A stretch of 64,000 bases of DNA. Source: Microcoleus vaginatus PCC 9802. GTDB lineage: Bacteria > Cyanobacteriota > Cyanobacteriia > Cyanobacteriales > Microcoleaceae. The stretch is taken from assembly GCA_022701275.1 (NCBI GenBank), contig CP031740.1:321001-385000 (forward strand). Direction: 5' to 3'. Position numbers and translations under genes: made by a program. The notes below the pieces were generated by a model, which was given only the letters and a program-made list of their open reading frames with translations, was not told the origin of the DNA and did not search any database. Positions 27,519 through 35,349 of this stretch are shown in pieces (position 1 is the stretch's first letter; each line of letters begins with the position of its first letter).

Positions 27519-27648
27519 ACATCTTGCACAATTCTCAATCAGCCTTTCACGGGCGGGTTCTCCTGTCCAACCCCTACTCCCCACAAGATAATTCACTTTT
27601 TGTGGAACAGGCCGAAAAGCCTGTGAAGCGAACATGGTGCAAGATGTC
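27519..27648. repeat. MITE-like element with 11-bp inverted ends
   Basis: ACATCTTGCAC (27519-27529) and GTGCAAGATGT (27638-27648) are perfect inverted repeats around a 108-bp core that itself contains CGGGCGGGTTCTCCTGTCC and ACAGGCCGAAAAGCCTGT palindromes. The element lies 20 bp past the stop of the histidine kinase gene and would form the end of its mRNA. There is no clear target duplication. Confidence 0.75.
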
Positions 27649-27668
27649 CGTTGCCCTCACATAGTAGC

Positions 27669-29000
27669 TCACAAAGGCAACTGCAGGAGAAAGGTGCTGC
27701 CGGAACCCAATTCGCTGCGGGCGCTGAGGCTGCCGCGGTGTGCGCGGGCTATGGTTTGGGCGATCGCCAATCCCAGTCCCGAACCGCCAGTATGGCGCGA
27801 GCGATCGCTGTTGACTCGGTAAAAGCGATCGAATATTCGTTCTAAATCTGCCGCCGCCATCCCAATACCGGTATCTTGAACCTGAATGAGCGCATCTTGG
27901 TGGCTGCAATCTAAAATAACTGTTACTTTCCCGCCCGCCGGAGTGTATTGAATGGCATTAACAATTAAATTAGCAACTAAGCGATAAAGTTGGTCGGAAT
28001 TGCCGACAACATTTAATTGCTGCTGCACTCGCATTTCGGATGTTAACGCTACCTTAGAAGCGATCGCCAAAGCTGCCAATTCTTCTACTAAATCGCTAAC
28101 AAGGTCATTCAAACAACATAATTGAGGGCGATCGCGTATCGCTTGATTATCCATGCGAGCCAGCAGCAGCAAATCAGCCACTAACTGAGTTAATCGTCGG
28201 TTTTGGCGATCGATCGTCCGTAAAATTTCCCGCGCCTCTTTTTCATCCAATTGAGGCGTCAACAGCGCCGATTCTACAGTCGCTTGCGAAGCCGCTAAAG
28301 GCGTCCGTAATTCGTGAGCAGCATCCGCTGTAAACTGTTGAATTTGTCGGTAGGAAGAATAAATGGGCTTCATGGCTAATCCTGCCAATAACCAACTAGA
28401 AAAGCCTATCAAAATCAAGGCTGTAGGCAATCCTAATTTCAAAACCCATTTCACTGTACTGAGATAATCATTGAAGTCTTGCAGGCTCCGCCCAACTTGA
28501 AAATATCCCCAGTCTTGCTGGGTTTGGGTGTGTAGCGCTACAGAAATTTGGTGATAAACATTGCCTTGGGTGTCAGTTAGTGTTTGCCAATATTGCGAGT
28601 TAAATTCGGATTGTAATTCTTCGGGATAAGCGCCTGCTGTAGCAATTAATTTACCGGAATAATCAAATAAACGAATATAGTAATAGCCTTGGTTGATAGC
28701 GCTTAAAATATGACGGCTTGGCAACTGTTCTTTAATGCCTTTAACTCCAATTAGGCGGAGGTTGGGCAAAAGTTCGTTTACTATAGGCTCCAAGCGTCCG
28801 GGCTGCTGCAATTTGAGTTCTAGGCTGTCGTGTAGCGTCCCCGCTACCGATTCTAATTCGCGGTCTATGGCTACCCAGTGAGCGTGGGCGATCGCCTTAT
28901 ATACGCCCAATCCTAACAAGCTTAAAATCAAACCCATTACAGCCGCATAGGAAATGGCTAATTGCCAGCGAGTCCGGTTAAATAGTTTATTTTGATTCAC
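27669..29000 (-). CDS. sensor histidine kinase of a metal-type two-component system (RppB-like)
   Basis: The 443-residue membrane sensor has TM1 (about 15-37), a periplasmic domain (38-187, with several His and aromatic residues), TM2 (188-210), a short linker, a DHp domain with phosphorylatable His229 (DAAHELRTPL), and an HATPase domain with N-box NLIVNAIQYTPAGG, G1 DTGIGM, F-box FDRFYRV and G2 GGSGLGLAI. No HAMP domain is evident. By overall plan it resembles RppB/NrsS, the cyanobacterial kinase partnered by RppA/NrsR. It shares a strand with the regulator at 29682, but a toxin-antitoxin pair lies between them. Confidence 0.88.
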   Translation of the reverse strand: MNQNKLFNRTRWQLAISYAAVMGLILSLLGLGVYKAIAHAHWVAIDRELESVAGTLHDSLELKLQQPGRLEPIVNELLPNLRLIGVKGIKEQLPSRHILSAINQGYYYIRLFDYSGKLIATAGAYPEELQSEFNSQYWQTLTDTQGNVYHQISVALHTQTQQDWGYFQVGRSLQDFNDYLSTVKWVLKLGLPTALILIGFSSWLLAGLAMKPIYSSYRQIQQFTADAAHELRTPLAASQATVESALLTPQLDEKEAREILRTIDRQNRRLTQLVADLLLLARMDNQAIRDRPQLCCLNDLVSDLVEELAALAIASKVALTSEMRVQQQLNVVGNSDQLYRLVANLIVNAIQYTPAGGKVTVILDCSHQDALIQVQDTGIGMAAADLERIFDRFYRVNSDRSRHTGGSGLGLAIAQTIARAHRGSLSARSELGSGSTFLLQLPL

Positions 29001-29020
29001 ATTGAGTCGAGCGCTTTTTT

Positions 29021-29368
29021 TTAAGGTAAATATCCCAAGGTAAATAGTACATTATTTTCTAATTGTACCAAGATATCTGAATTAACTTCACCAATTTTAT
29101 TTCGCCAGCGTGTTTTATCCAAAACTCGCATTTGATGGCAAAATGCAACGGAATCTTGAGTCAATCCTCCCTCACCGCTGGGAATGAAAACACAGGAAGG
29201 GAGAGAGGCACGGCGCAGATTAGTTGTTAAAGGAATACTGAGAATAGTAGTCGTGTATCTCGAAATAGTATCGTTCTGGAAAATAATTATGGGACGTACA
29301 CCAGCCTGTTCGGAACCTTGTGTAGGATCTAGGGCTGCAATCCAGATTTCACCTCGTCTGACTGTCAT
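29021..29368 (-). CDS. MazF/PemK-type toxin
   Basis: The 115-residue protein has the PemK/MazF signature: VRRGEIWIAALDPTQGSEQAG at the N-terminus, RPIIIFQND, the TTTILSIPLTTN strand, and the end strand VLDKTRWRNKIGEV. It should cleave RNA at specific short sequences, and its activity is blocked by the antitoxin just upstream. Its ATG overlaps the antitoxin stop by 4 bp (ATGA), a classic coupled arrangement. The pair interrupts the two-component operon. Confidence 0.88.
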   Translation of the reverse strand: MTVRRGEIWIAALDPTQGSEQAGVRPIIIFQNDTISRYTTTILSIPLTTNLRRASLPSCVFIPSGEGGLTQDSVAFCHQMRVLDKTRWRNKIGEVNSDILVQLENNVLFTLGYLP

Positions 29369-29604
29369 GCCAAATCCTTATGTTTTAGGAGTTCTGCATA
29401 TTCGCTTATTCCGAGTTCCGCAAGTTGTCGGTCTTCTTCGGCAAATTCGCCGTAGAGTGCAGCTAAGTTAGTTTCATCGATTGCTGGAATAGTAGCTAAT
29501 CTGGCACGGAATTTTAGGAAGGCAATAAATTCAAATACTTGTTTGAGTTGTTCTAGATCGAGCTTTTCTAACTCTTGTTGGATTAAATCTTTCATAGCAG
29601 CCAT
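29365..29604 (-). CDS. antitoxin of the MazF-type pair
   Basis: The 79-residue acidic helical protein (LIQQELEKLDLEQLKQVFEF) overlaps the toxin gene by 4 bp. Its N-terminal half suggests a DUF2281-like dimerising helix and its C-terminal half (AALYGEFAEEDRQLAELGIS) the toxin-binding tail. It lacks the SpoVT/AbrB fold of the classical MazE. A second ATG lies 9 bp downstream at 29595. Antitoxin-first order is normal for type II modules. It lies 77 bp after the response regulator stop. Confidence 0.75.
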   Translation of the reverse strand: MAAMKDLIQQELEKLDLEQLKQVFEFIAFLKFRARLATIPAIDETNLAALYGEFAEEDRQLAELGISEYAELLKHKDLA

Positions 29605-29681
29605 TTTTACGATCGAGTTTTCTATATTATAGCCAGATACTGGAAACGAGATATAATCCCCCCGCCGTTGCCCCTACAGCT

Positions 29682-30371
29682 TTAATGTCTCATGCGGTAT
29701 CCGACGCCGTGAACGGTTTCAATTAAATTCGCGCCGCCAACCGACTCAAGTTTGCGCCGCAGCAAGCGCACTTGAGCTGCTACCACATTGCTAAAGGTAT
29801 CTGCACTCGCCTCCCATAGTTGAGTCCGAATTTGGTCAGTGGTGATAATTTGGTTGGGATGTTTCATAAAGTATTCTAGTAGTTGAAACTCTTTGTTGGT
29901 CAGCGAAATTATCTGATTTGTGCCGTGGGAATCGAGATGACAAGCAGTGCGATTTCCGCAGTCGAGAACGAGATTACCTACCTGTAGCTGTTGCGGTTGA
30001 ATTTGGGGCGATCGCCTTTGCAAAGCCCGCAATCTTGCTAACAGTTCCGCCATCCCAAACGGTTTAACTAAATAATCGTCAGCCCCTGCATCTAGTCCCG
30101 CAACTTTATCTTCCATACGGTCTTTTGCGGTCAGCATCAAAACGGGCAGTGCGCTATTTTTAGCACGCAATTTCCGCAGCAGTTCCAATCCTGACAATCC
30201 TGGTAGCAACCAGTCAAAAATAGCGAGGGTGTATTGCGTCCAGTGACTGTCTAAATATTCCCAAGCTTCATTGCCATCTAGGGCCCAATCAACTATATAT
30301 TTTTCCTGCTTTAAGGTTCGATCGATCGCTTTCCCTAAATCTGGCTCATCTTCAACTAGCAAAACTCTCAT
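29682..30371 (-). CDS. OmpR-family response regulator (RppA-like)
   Basis: The 229-residue regulator has a receiver domain (1-115) with the acidic pair Glu7-Asp8, phospho-acceptor Asp53 (FDWLLPG), Lys103 in the LVKPFG motif, and a C-terminal winged helix (130-229) ending LIETVHGVGYRMRH. It should bind direct-repeat DNA when phosphorylated. Its partner kinase is encoded downstream at 27669. The direct repeat TTCAT-N6-TTCAT lies 83 bp upstream of its ATG, consistent with autoregulation. The overall length and motifs are like RppA/NrsR. Confidence 0.9.
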   Translation of the reverse strand: MRVLLVEDEPDLGKAIDRTLKQEKYIVDWALDGNEAWEYLDSHWTQYTLAIFDWLLPGLSGLELLRKLRAKNSALPVLMLTAKDRMEDKVAGLDAGADDYLVKPFGMAELLARLRALQRRSPQIQPQQLQVGNLVLDCGNRTACHLDSHGTNQIISLTNKEFQLLEYFMKHPNQIITTDQIRTQLWEASADTFSNVVAAQVRLLRRKLESVGGANLIETVHGVGYRMRH

Positions 30372-30453
30372 AACTCTAATTTATAGCGGTAAATCCTTAT
30401 ACATTGTTAGCGATCGGCAGCATCTACCCCAACATCTAACCTCACATACTAAG

Positions 30454-30469
30454 ATGAAATCAGCATGAA
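30454..30469 (-). promoter_or_regulatory. TTCAT-N6-TTCAT direct repeat operator (copy 1)
   Basis: On the minus strand, TTCAT-N6-TTCAT with 11-bp spacing, upstream of the response regulator gene. The same spacing and motif occur at 52890 and 54233. It resembles the copper-response repeat described for cyanobacterial CopR-type regulators (TTCAT-N4/5-TTCAT). Function is inferred from recurrence and position. Confidence 0.65.
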
Positions 30470-30541
30470 ATTTTATGACCGAAACTAATTGGATCGCAAG
30501 CCCCCGGATTCATTCCAACGCGCAGGCTGACTGACGGGAAT

Positions 30542-30574
30542 AAATCTAAAATCTAAAATCTAAAATCTAAAATC
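30542..30574. repeat. heptanucleotide tandem repeat
   Basis: Four to five consecutive copies of CTAAAAT (7-bp period) upstream of the multicopper oxidase promoter. Short heptamer tandem repeats of this sort are typical of filamentous cyanobacteria. Confidence 0.85.
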
Positions 30575-30611
30575 GATTGACTTTCCAGAAAAAGATAACT
30601 GTTGACAATAA

Positions 30612-30640
30612 TTGACAACAAGCTAGTAATGTCTTATAAT
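30612..30640 (+). promoter_or_regulatory. sigma-70 promoter of the multicopper oxidase gene
   Basis: TTGACA (30612-30617), 17-bp spacer, TATAAT (30635-30640): both hexamers match the consensus perfectly. A second TTGACA starts at 30602, 10 bp upstream, forming a tandem TTGACAATAA direct repeat. The ATG of the oxidase is at 30680, leaving a 5' leader of about 35 bases. Confidence 0.8.
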
Positions 30641-30679
30641 CAACCATGAGTAAATTTTTGAGAAAAATTATCAATAAGT

Positions 30680-31684
30680 ATGACAGATTTATCCGATCGT
30701 CCCGCTATTAAAAAGGCTGGGCGCTGGAGTCGCCGCCAACTGCTACAGCTAGGAATAGCTGGGGCTGGGGTAGCGGGCGGCGCGATCGCACTTCAAAACT
30801 TGACTCGCAAACCGACATCAGTCGCGAGAATACCGCCCATCCCCGCAGATGCACTCACCGTCAGCAATATCAACCCGATGCAAATTGCGCGGGATTTTGA
30901 TTACGGCACGGTGACGCGCGAAAATGGGCGCACGGTTCGGGAATTTCGCTTGGAAGCTAATACTTCGATCGTCCAACTTAATAGCGCCGTCACTTTCAAC
31001 ACCTGGAACGTCAACAATCGCGTGCCGGGGCCGACATTGAGGGCAACAGAGGGCGATCGTATCCGCGTCATTTTTTATAACAAAGCCGGACATTCTCATT
31101 CGCTGCACTTTCACGGCGTTCATACCAGCGAAATGGATGGCGTTAAACCAGTGAAAAACGGTTCTGTATTTATTTATGAATTCGATGCCAATCCTTACGG
31201 ATTGCATCTATATCACTGCCATATTGAACCCGTAACTCGCCATATAGGTAAAGGACTCTATGGAATGTTCATCATCGATCCGCCAAAACCCCGTCCCCCC
31301 GCTGATGAAATCATGCTAATCATGGGAGGATACGACGTAAACGACGACGAAACAAACGAACTCTACGCTTTTAACGGCTTGCCTAATTATTACATGAACA
31401 ACCCCATACCTATTTACAAAAATCAGCTAATTCGGCTGTACGTTCTCAACCTAATTGAGTACGAACCTGCCGTAACATTCCACTTGCACGCAAACTTTTT
31501 TGACGTATATCGCACGGGAATGACTTTGACTCCCAGTGAAAGAACCGATGTAATCACAATGGGAGTAGCTGAACGGCATATTTTAGAATTTACCTACGGC
31601 TACGCTGGAAAATTTATGTTTCATCCCCATCAAGATGCGATCGCCGAAGCTGGCTGCATGGGTGTATTTGAAGTCATCACTTAA
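30680..31684 (+). CDS. two-domain multicopper oxidase, Tat-exported (probable ferroxidase)
   Basis: The 334-residue protein has a twin-arginine signal (SRRQLLQLGIAGAGVAGG, 17-34) and two cupredoxin domains. Domain 1 carries HSLHFHGVH (His143, His145, His148) and HCHIEPVTRHIGKGLYGM, with type 1 copper ligands Cys180, His188 and Met195. Domain 2 has HLH (268-270) and HPH (315-317) but no Cys ligand, so type 1 copper is only in domain 1, as in type-C two-domain oxidases; trimers would form the trinuclear sites. Together with the FTR1 permease downstream, it probably oxidises Fe(II) for uptake, or Cu(I). A 160-bp gap separates it from the lipoprotein gene. Confidence 0.88.
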   Translation: MTDLSDRPAIKKAGRWSRRQLLQLGIAGAGVAGGAIALQNLTRKPTSVARIPPIPADALTVSNINPMQIARDFDYGTVTRENGRTVREFRLEANTSIVQLNSAVTFNTWNVNNRVPGPTLRATEGDRIRVIFYNKAGHSHSLHFHGVHTSEMDGVKPVKNGSVFIYEFDANPYGLHLYHCHIEPVTRHIGKGLYGMFIIDPPKPRPPADEIMLIMGGYDVNDDETNELYAFNGLPNYYMNNPIPIYKNQLIRLYVLNLIEYEPAVTFHLHANFFDVYRTGMTLTPSERTDVITMGVAERHILEFTYGYAGKFMFHPHQDAIAEAGCMGVFEVIT

Positions 31685-31782
31685 ACCCAATCCTACTACC
31701 AGGGTGTGGCGATTCAAATAAAGTATGAAATTATTTGACAAGCTCGATCGCAAATAGGTAGAATGAATAGCTCGCAAATAAT

Positions 31783-31797
31783 TGAGAATTATTCTTA
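31783..31797 (+). promoter_or_regulatory. Fur-box-like site
   Basis: TGAGAATTATTCTTA matches the 7-1-7 Fur consensus TGATAATnATTATCA at 11 of 14 defined positions and is nearly palindromic. It lies 48-62 bp upstream of the lipoprotein ATG at 31845, in the promoter region of the lipoprotein-FTR1 gene pair. It implies repression by iron-loaded Fur. Confidence 0.6.
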
Positions 31798-31844
31798 ATA
31801 ACTTGCGAAACCAAATGCACATAACGTAAAAATTAGCAACTGCC

Positions 31845-32873
31845 ATGTTCTCCACATTTCGTTTATTACCTACAGTCACTGCTACAGCCATCCTCGTTGC
31901 TCTTGCTGGTTGCGCTTCCCCCACAACCAGCAACACCGACAGCACCACCTCACCCGCTGCCACAGCCAGTCCCGCATCCACAAGCGGTCACAGCGGGCAT
32001 CACGGCGGCAAAGGCGGCATCAACATCAATACTGCCATTCTTTCAGAGTTAGATAAACTCGAAGCCAAGTTAGGAGTGCCGGCCCTTTCTAACAAAATTC
32101 AAGCCAGCCGCCCTTACGGAAAAGTCGAAGAATTGGTTTCCAAAAATGTCATTACTCAAGCGCAATTCGACCAAATCAAAGACTTGGTAACTATTGAAAA
32201 TGTGGTGCTGACAGGCGAACCCAAAGATGTAGACTACATGACTAAACTTGGCTTGATGAAAGGGCATCTTATCGTAGCCCAAGAACTCTTGGATCAAGGC
32301 AAACCAGACCAGGCAGAACCGCACATCGGGCATCCAGTCGAAGAAATTTATGCCGATGTGGAAGATCAGCTAAACGAGCGTAAAATTCCTGAATTTAAGG
32401 CTACTTTAATTAAATTGCAGGATTTAGTTAAAGCGGGTGCAAAAGATCCGGCTCAAGTCAAGGCGGAATTTACCACATCAATGCAAGCAGTTGATGGAGC
32501 AATTGCCGCCCTTCCCGAAACGCAGCGAAAAGATCCGAAGTTCGTGCTGCAAGTGATTAACGGCTTGCTGGATACAGCTAATTCCGAATACGGAGCGGCA
32601 GTTGCTAACGGCAAAATTTCCGCAATTATTGAATATCAAGATTCGCGGGGTTTTGTCATGTACGCGGAAAGCCTGTACAAAGATATTGCCGCTCAAGTGG
32701 CTAAAACTAGCCCGGAAATTGACAAAGCAATTGTTGCCAACATGAATGAACTTAAGGCAAATTGGCCAACTGCGATCGCACCCGCCGCCCCCGTAAAAAC
32801 CACCGAGCAAGTCAACCAGCTAGTTAAAACGATCGAAAGCGACAGCCAAAAAGTTGTCAAACCCGCATCTTAA
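31845..32873 (+). CDS. lipoprotein with helix-hairpin-helix domain, iron-uptake context
   Basis: The 342-residue protein has a lipoprotein signal (LVALAGC, lipid on Cys23), a Ser/Thr/Ala-rich linker and a His/Gly-rich patch HSGHHGGKGG (about 49-58) that may bind metal. Then comes a ComEA-like helix-hairpin-helix domain (ININTAILSELDKLEAKLGV, VITQAQFDQIKDLVTIE, about 60-120), and a helical C-terminal domain (125-342) with HIGHPVEEIYADVEDQL. A ComEA-like domain normally binds DNA; here, next to FTR1 and with a Fur-box-like site in front, it more probably has a role in iron transport. I do not know a named family. Confidence 0.75.
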   Translation: MFSTFRLLPTVTATAILVALAGCASPTTSNTDSTTSPAATASPASTSGHSGHHGGKGGININTAILSELDKLEAKLGVPALSNKIQASRPYGKVEELVSKNVITQAQFDQIKDLVTIENVVLTGEPKDVDYMTKLGLMKGHLIVAQELLDQGKPDQAEPHIGHPVEEIYADVEDQLNERKIPEFKATLIKLQDLVKAGAKDPAQVKAEFTTSMQAVDGAIAALPETQRKDPKFVLQVINGLLDTANSEYGAAVANGKISAIIEYQDSRGFVMYAESLYKDIAAQVAKTSPEIDKAIVANMNELKANWPTAIAPAAPVKTTEQVNQLVKTIESDSQKVVKPAS

Positions 32874-32951
32874 AAAAGTTAACTCCAACCACCAACGGTA
32901 ATTGGTAAAACAAATTATCAATTACCTCCAGATATTACCTCAACTAAAAAG

Positions 32952-33896
32952 ATGACTTTTAGCGAAGCATTGCCCACATTTGTAATTACTCTCCGCGAAG
33001 GAGTCGAAGCCGCCTTAGTTGTCGGAATTGTTCTCGCTTGCCTCAAAAAGTCGGGACAAAGTTATTTAAGCCCTTGGGTTTTCGCCGGTGTTGGCGTTGG
33101 ACTTATTGCCAGCGCTTTGATAGGGGTACTTTTCGGCTGGACTATTCAAATTTTGTCCGCATCCAATCAGCCTTTTGCACCGATTATGGAGTCGCTGCTA
33201 GAGGCAATCTTTGGGGTTATAGCAATAGCAATGCTGAGCTGGATGCTGATTTGGATGACCAAGCAAGCGCGATTTATGAAAGCCGAAGTCGAAGGCGCTG
33301 TGAGTGCCGCCTTAACGCAAAACTCTCATGCCGGTTGGGGCGTATTTAGTTTAGTTTTTATTGCCGTTTTGCGCGAAGGGTTTGAAACTGTTTTGTTTGT
33401 CGTCGCCAAGTTTCAACAAGGGATTATTCCGGCAATTGGCGCTTTGGCAGGCATTCTCTCAGCCACCGGACTTGGTGTCCTGCTGTTTAAATGGGGAGTC
33501 AAAATTAATATCCGCCTGTTTTTCAAATATATGGGCATTTTATTGCTCTTCATTGTAGCAGGCTTAGTGGTATCTACTTTGGGACTTTTTGACAGCGGGA
33601 TGAATATTTTATCGCAAACAAATCGCGAATCAGCAGCACTGTGTTTCTATTACGAAAGATTTACTAAAATCCACTCTTGCATTCTCGGGCCGATGGTCTG
33701 GAATACGTCGCAACTGCTTCCCGAAGACAAGTTTCCAGGTTTGTTGTTGAGTGCGCTGTTTGGCTACACGGATAAGCTCTATGTCGTGCAGGCGATCGCT
33801 TATTTCGTCTTTTTAATTACCGTCGGTGGCATCTACTTCCAAAGTTTGGCAGGTCGAGTGTTTTTCCCATTCAAAAAAACCCAGGCAAGTAAATAG
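32952..33896 (+). CDS. FTR1 family high-affinity iron permease
   Basis: The 314-residue integral membrane protein has seven predicted helices and the two family motifs that bind iron: LREGVE (residues 14-19) and LREGFE (about 137-142). In yeast, Ftr1 works with a multicopper ferroxidase, and in bacteria with EfeO/B or p19-type partners. It starts 78 bp after the lipoprotein gene and probably shares its promoter and Fur-box-like control. The C-terminus is basic and cytoplasmic. No feature is obviously missing; the family length is 270-330 residues. Confidence 0.93.
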   Translation: MTFSEALPTFVITLREGVEAALVVGIVLACLKKSGQSYLSPWVFAGVGVGLIASALIGVLFGWTIQILSASNQPFAPIMESLLEAIFGVIAIAMLSWMLIWMTKQARFMKAEVEGAVSAALTQNSHAGWGVFSLVFIAVLREGFETVLFVVAKFQQGIIPAIGALAGILSATGLGVLLFKWGVKINIRLFFKYMGILLLFIVAGLVVSTLGLFDSGMNILSQTNRESAALCFYYERFTKIHSCILGPMVWNTSQLLPEDKFPGLLLSALFGYTDKLYVVQAIAYFVFLITVGGIYFQSLAGRVFFPFKKTQASK

Positions 33897-34059
33897 GAAA
33901 TTAAGTACGATCGAAATACGATCGGCTTTTTAGCCTGAACTTCCCCCTGCAAATATACTTACACAAGCTCAAAAGCCTCTCACCACAAAGGTTTCAATTG
34001 TTTAGTAAAAAATTGTGTACCCATGTAGATGATTGATATCTGTTGGTAATCGGCAATTA

Positions 34060-35023
34060 TAGCAACCGCCAAGGCGGTTAGGGTGTAAACTGGAAGTAGT
34101 CTCGGATGCTGCCCCGATCGCACGACCCATGCCAAAACCCTACAGTTACGACCTACGTCAGAAAGTCATTCAAGCTATCAAACTAGATGGCTTAAAGATT
34201 AGTGAAGCGAGTATACTGTTTAATATCAGTTGCAACACAATCGGCTTATGGTTGAAGCGACAAACCGAAACAGGAGACTTTTTAGCATTACCTAATAAGC
34301 CAAACGGTAACGGTCATAAAATTAGTGATTGGGACAAATTTCGTGAGGCAAGCCAAGACTCATGGGGATAAAACTCAAGTTGAAATGGCCTCACTTTGGG
34401 ATGGAGAAATTAGCTCACGCACAATCTCGCGGGCTTTGAAAAAAATTGGTTTTACTCGAAAAAAAAGACCTACGGCTACCGTCCGCGGGATGAAGTCAAG
34501 CGGCAGGCTTTTGTAACCTCCTGGTCCACCATTCCCTCGGCTCAGATTGTCTATGTTGATGAATCTGGCATGGATAATAGAGACCAGTATGATTATGGTT
34601 GGAACGAACAGGGGCAACGGTTTCATGCACTGAAATCTGGGCGACGTGAGGGTAGGGTAAATATGATTGCTGCTCTATGTAACCAAAAATTGCTCGCCCC
34701 TTTTACCGTCGTTGGAGCGTGTAATCGAACAGTTTTTGAAATTTGGCCTTAAACTTGTTTACTGCCAACACTTGTGACAGGACAGGTGGTGGTGATGGAC
34801 AATGCCACGTTTCATAAAGGTGGTCGAATTGAGGAATTGATTCAAAGTGTAGGGTGTAGATTGTTGTATTTACCGCCGTACTCCCCTGATTTGAACAGGA
34901 TTGAACAAAGAAGAGTCTTGGCTCAAAAGTCGCATCCGCAAACAATTAAAGCGCTTTGACTGTTTACGTGATGCGATCGATGATGTCCTACGCCTTGCAT
35001 CCTAACCGCCTTGGCGGTTGCTA
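34060..35023 (+). mobile_element. IS630-like insertion sequence, decayed
   Basis: A 22-bp perfect terminal inverted repeat starts AGCAACCGCCAAGGCGGTTA (34061-34082, matched by 35001-35022). Bases TA at 34060-34061 and 35022-35023 fit the TA target duplication of the IS630/Tc1 group. The repeat itself contains a palindrome, AACCGCC-AA-GGCGGTT. The element is about 960 bp and inserted into MITE copy 1. It encodes a broken transposase. Confidence 0.85.
34129..35005 (+). pseudogene. IS630-family transposase, multiply broken
   Basis: The helix-turn-helix start (MPKPYSYDLRQKVIQAIKLD) is intact. It is followed by a frameshift near 34350 (leading to THGDKTQVEMASLWDGEISS), another near 34510, an in-frame TAA at about 34750 (after NRTVFEIWP) and a frameshift near 34910. 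The catalytic pieces remain: first Asp in IVYVDESGM, second in VVVMDNATFHKGG, Glu in LPPYSPDLNRIE. The stop of the original frame lies inside the right terminal repeat. It is inactive without a helper transposase. Confidence 0.85.
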
Positions 35024-35271
35024 TATATTGAATCTACAACAATTGAGCGCGATCGCCTGCATCAGCTATTGCTGATAAATGGGTACAAATTGTCAGCTCA
35101 ACAGTTGCATCCTTTGTTGAGTAAGACTTTTAGGACGGTTAGTATATTTTTATGGGGGAAGTCCAGTCTATTGGTGGCCGGAGGCAAAAGTTTAATCATG
35201 ATTAATCGACCGGACATGATATAAGGTGGCGATCGCATCGCATCTAGTATCCCGCGCTCACCCAGTCTCTT

Positions 35272-35293
35272 AGAGAACCCATTTGGGTTCTCT
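35272..35293. terminator. hairpin downstream of the NRPS genes
   Basis: AGAGAACCC-ATTT-GGGTTCTCT, a perfect 9-bp stem with a 4-base loop. It lies 57 bp past the stop of the second NRPS gene (minus strand). No T-run follows in the minus direction, so termination there may need Rho or be partial. The rest of the 35006-35349 gap holds only the right half of MITE copy 1 and nothing else I recognise. Confidence 0.55.
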
Positions 35294-35349
35294 ATTTACC
35301 CCCATAAGCATGGATCTATCCACCGCCGATTCCAACCGTAAGCGGCAGA

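Larger units (their letters stand above)
33935..35166 (+). mobile_element. fold-back MITE, copy 1 (interrupted by an IS)
   Basis: The ends are CTGAACTTCCCCCTGCAAAT (33935-33954) and, reversed, CTGGACTTCCCCCATAAAAA (from 35166). Imperfect complementarity extends inward for about 88 bp on each side, so the single strand can fold back. Left half 33935-34059 and right half 35024-35166 are separated by an IS630-like element. A second, uninterrupted copy, 266 bp long and in reverse orientation, is at 46724-46989; the two are about 90% alike by eye. The two copies bracket the NRPS genes. Confidence 0.8.
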
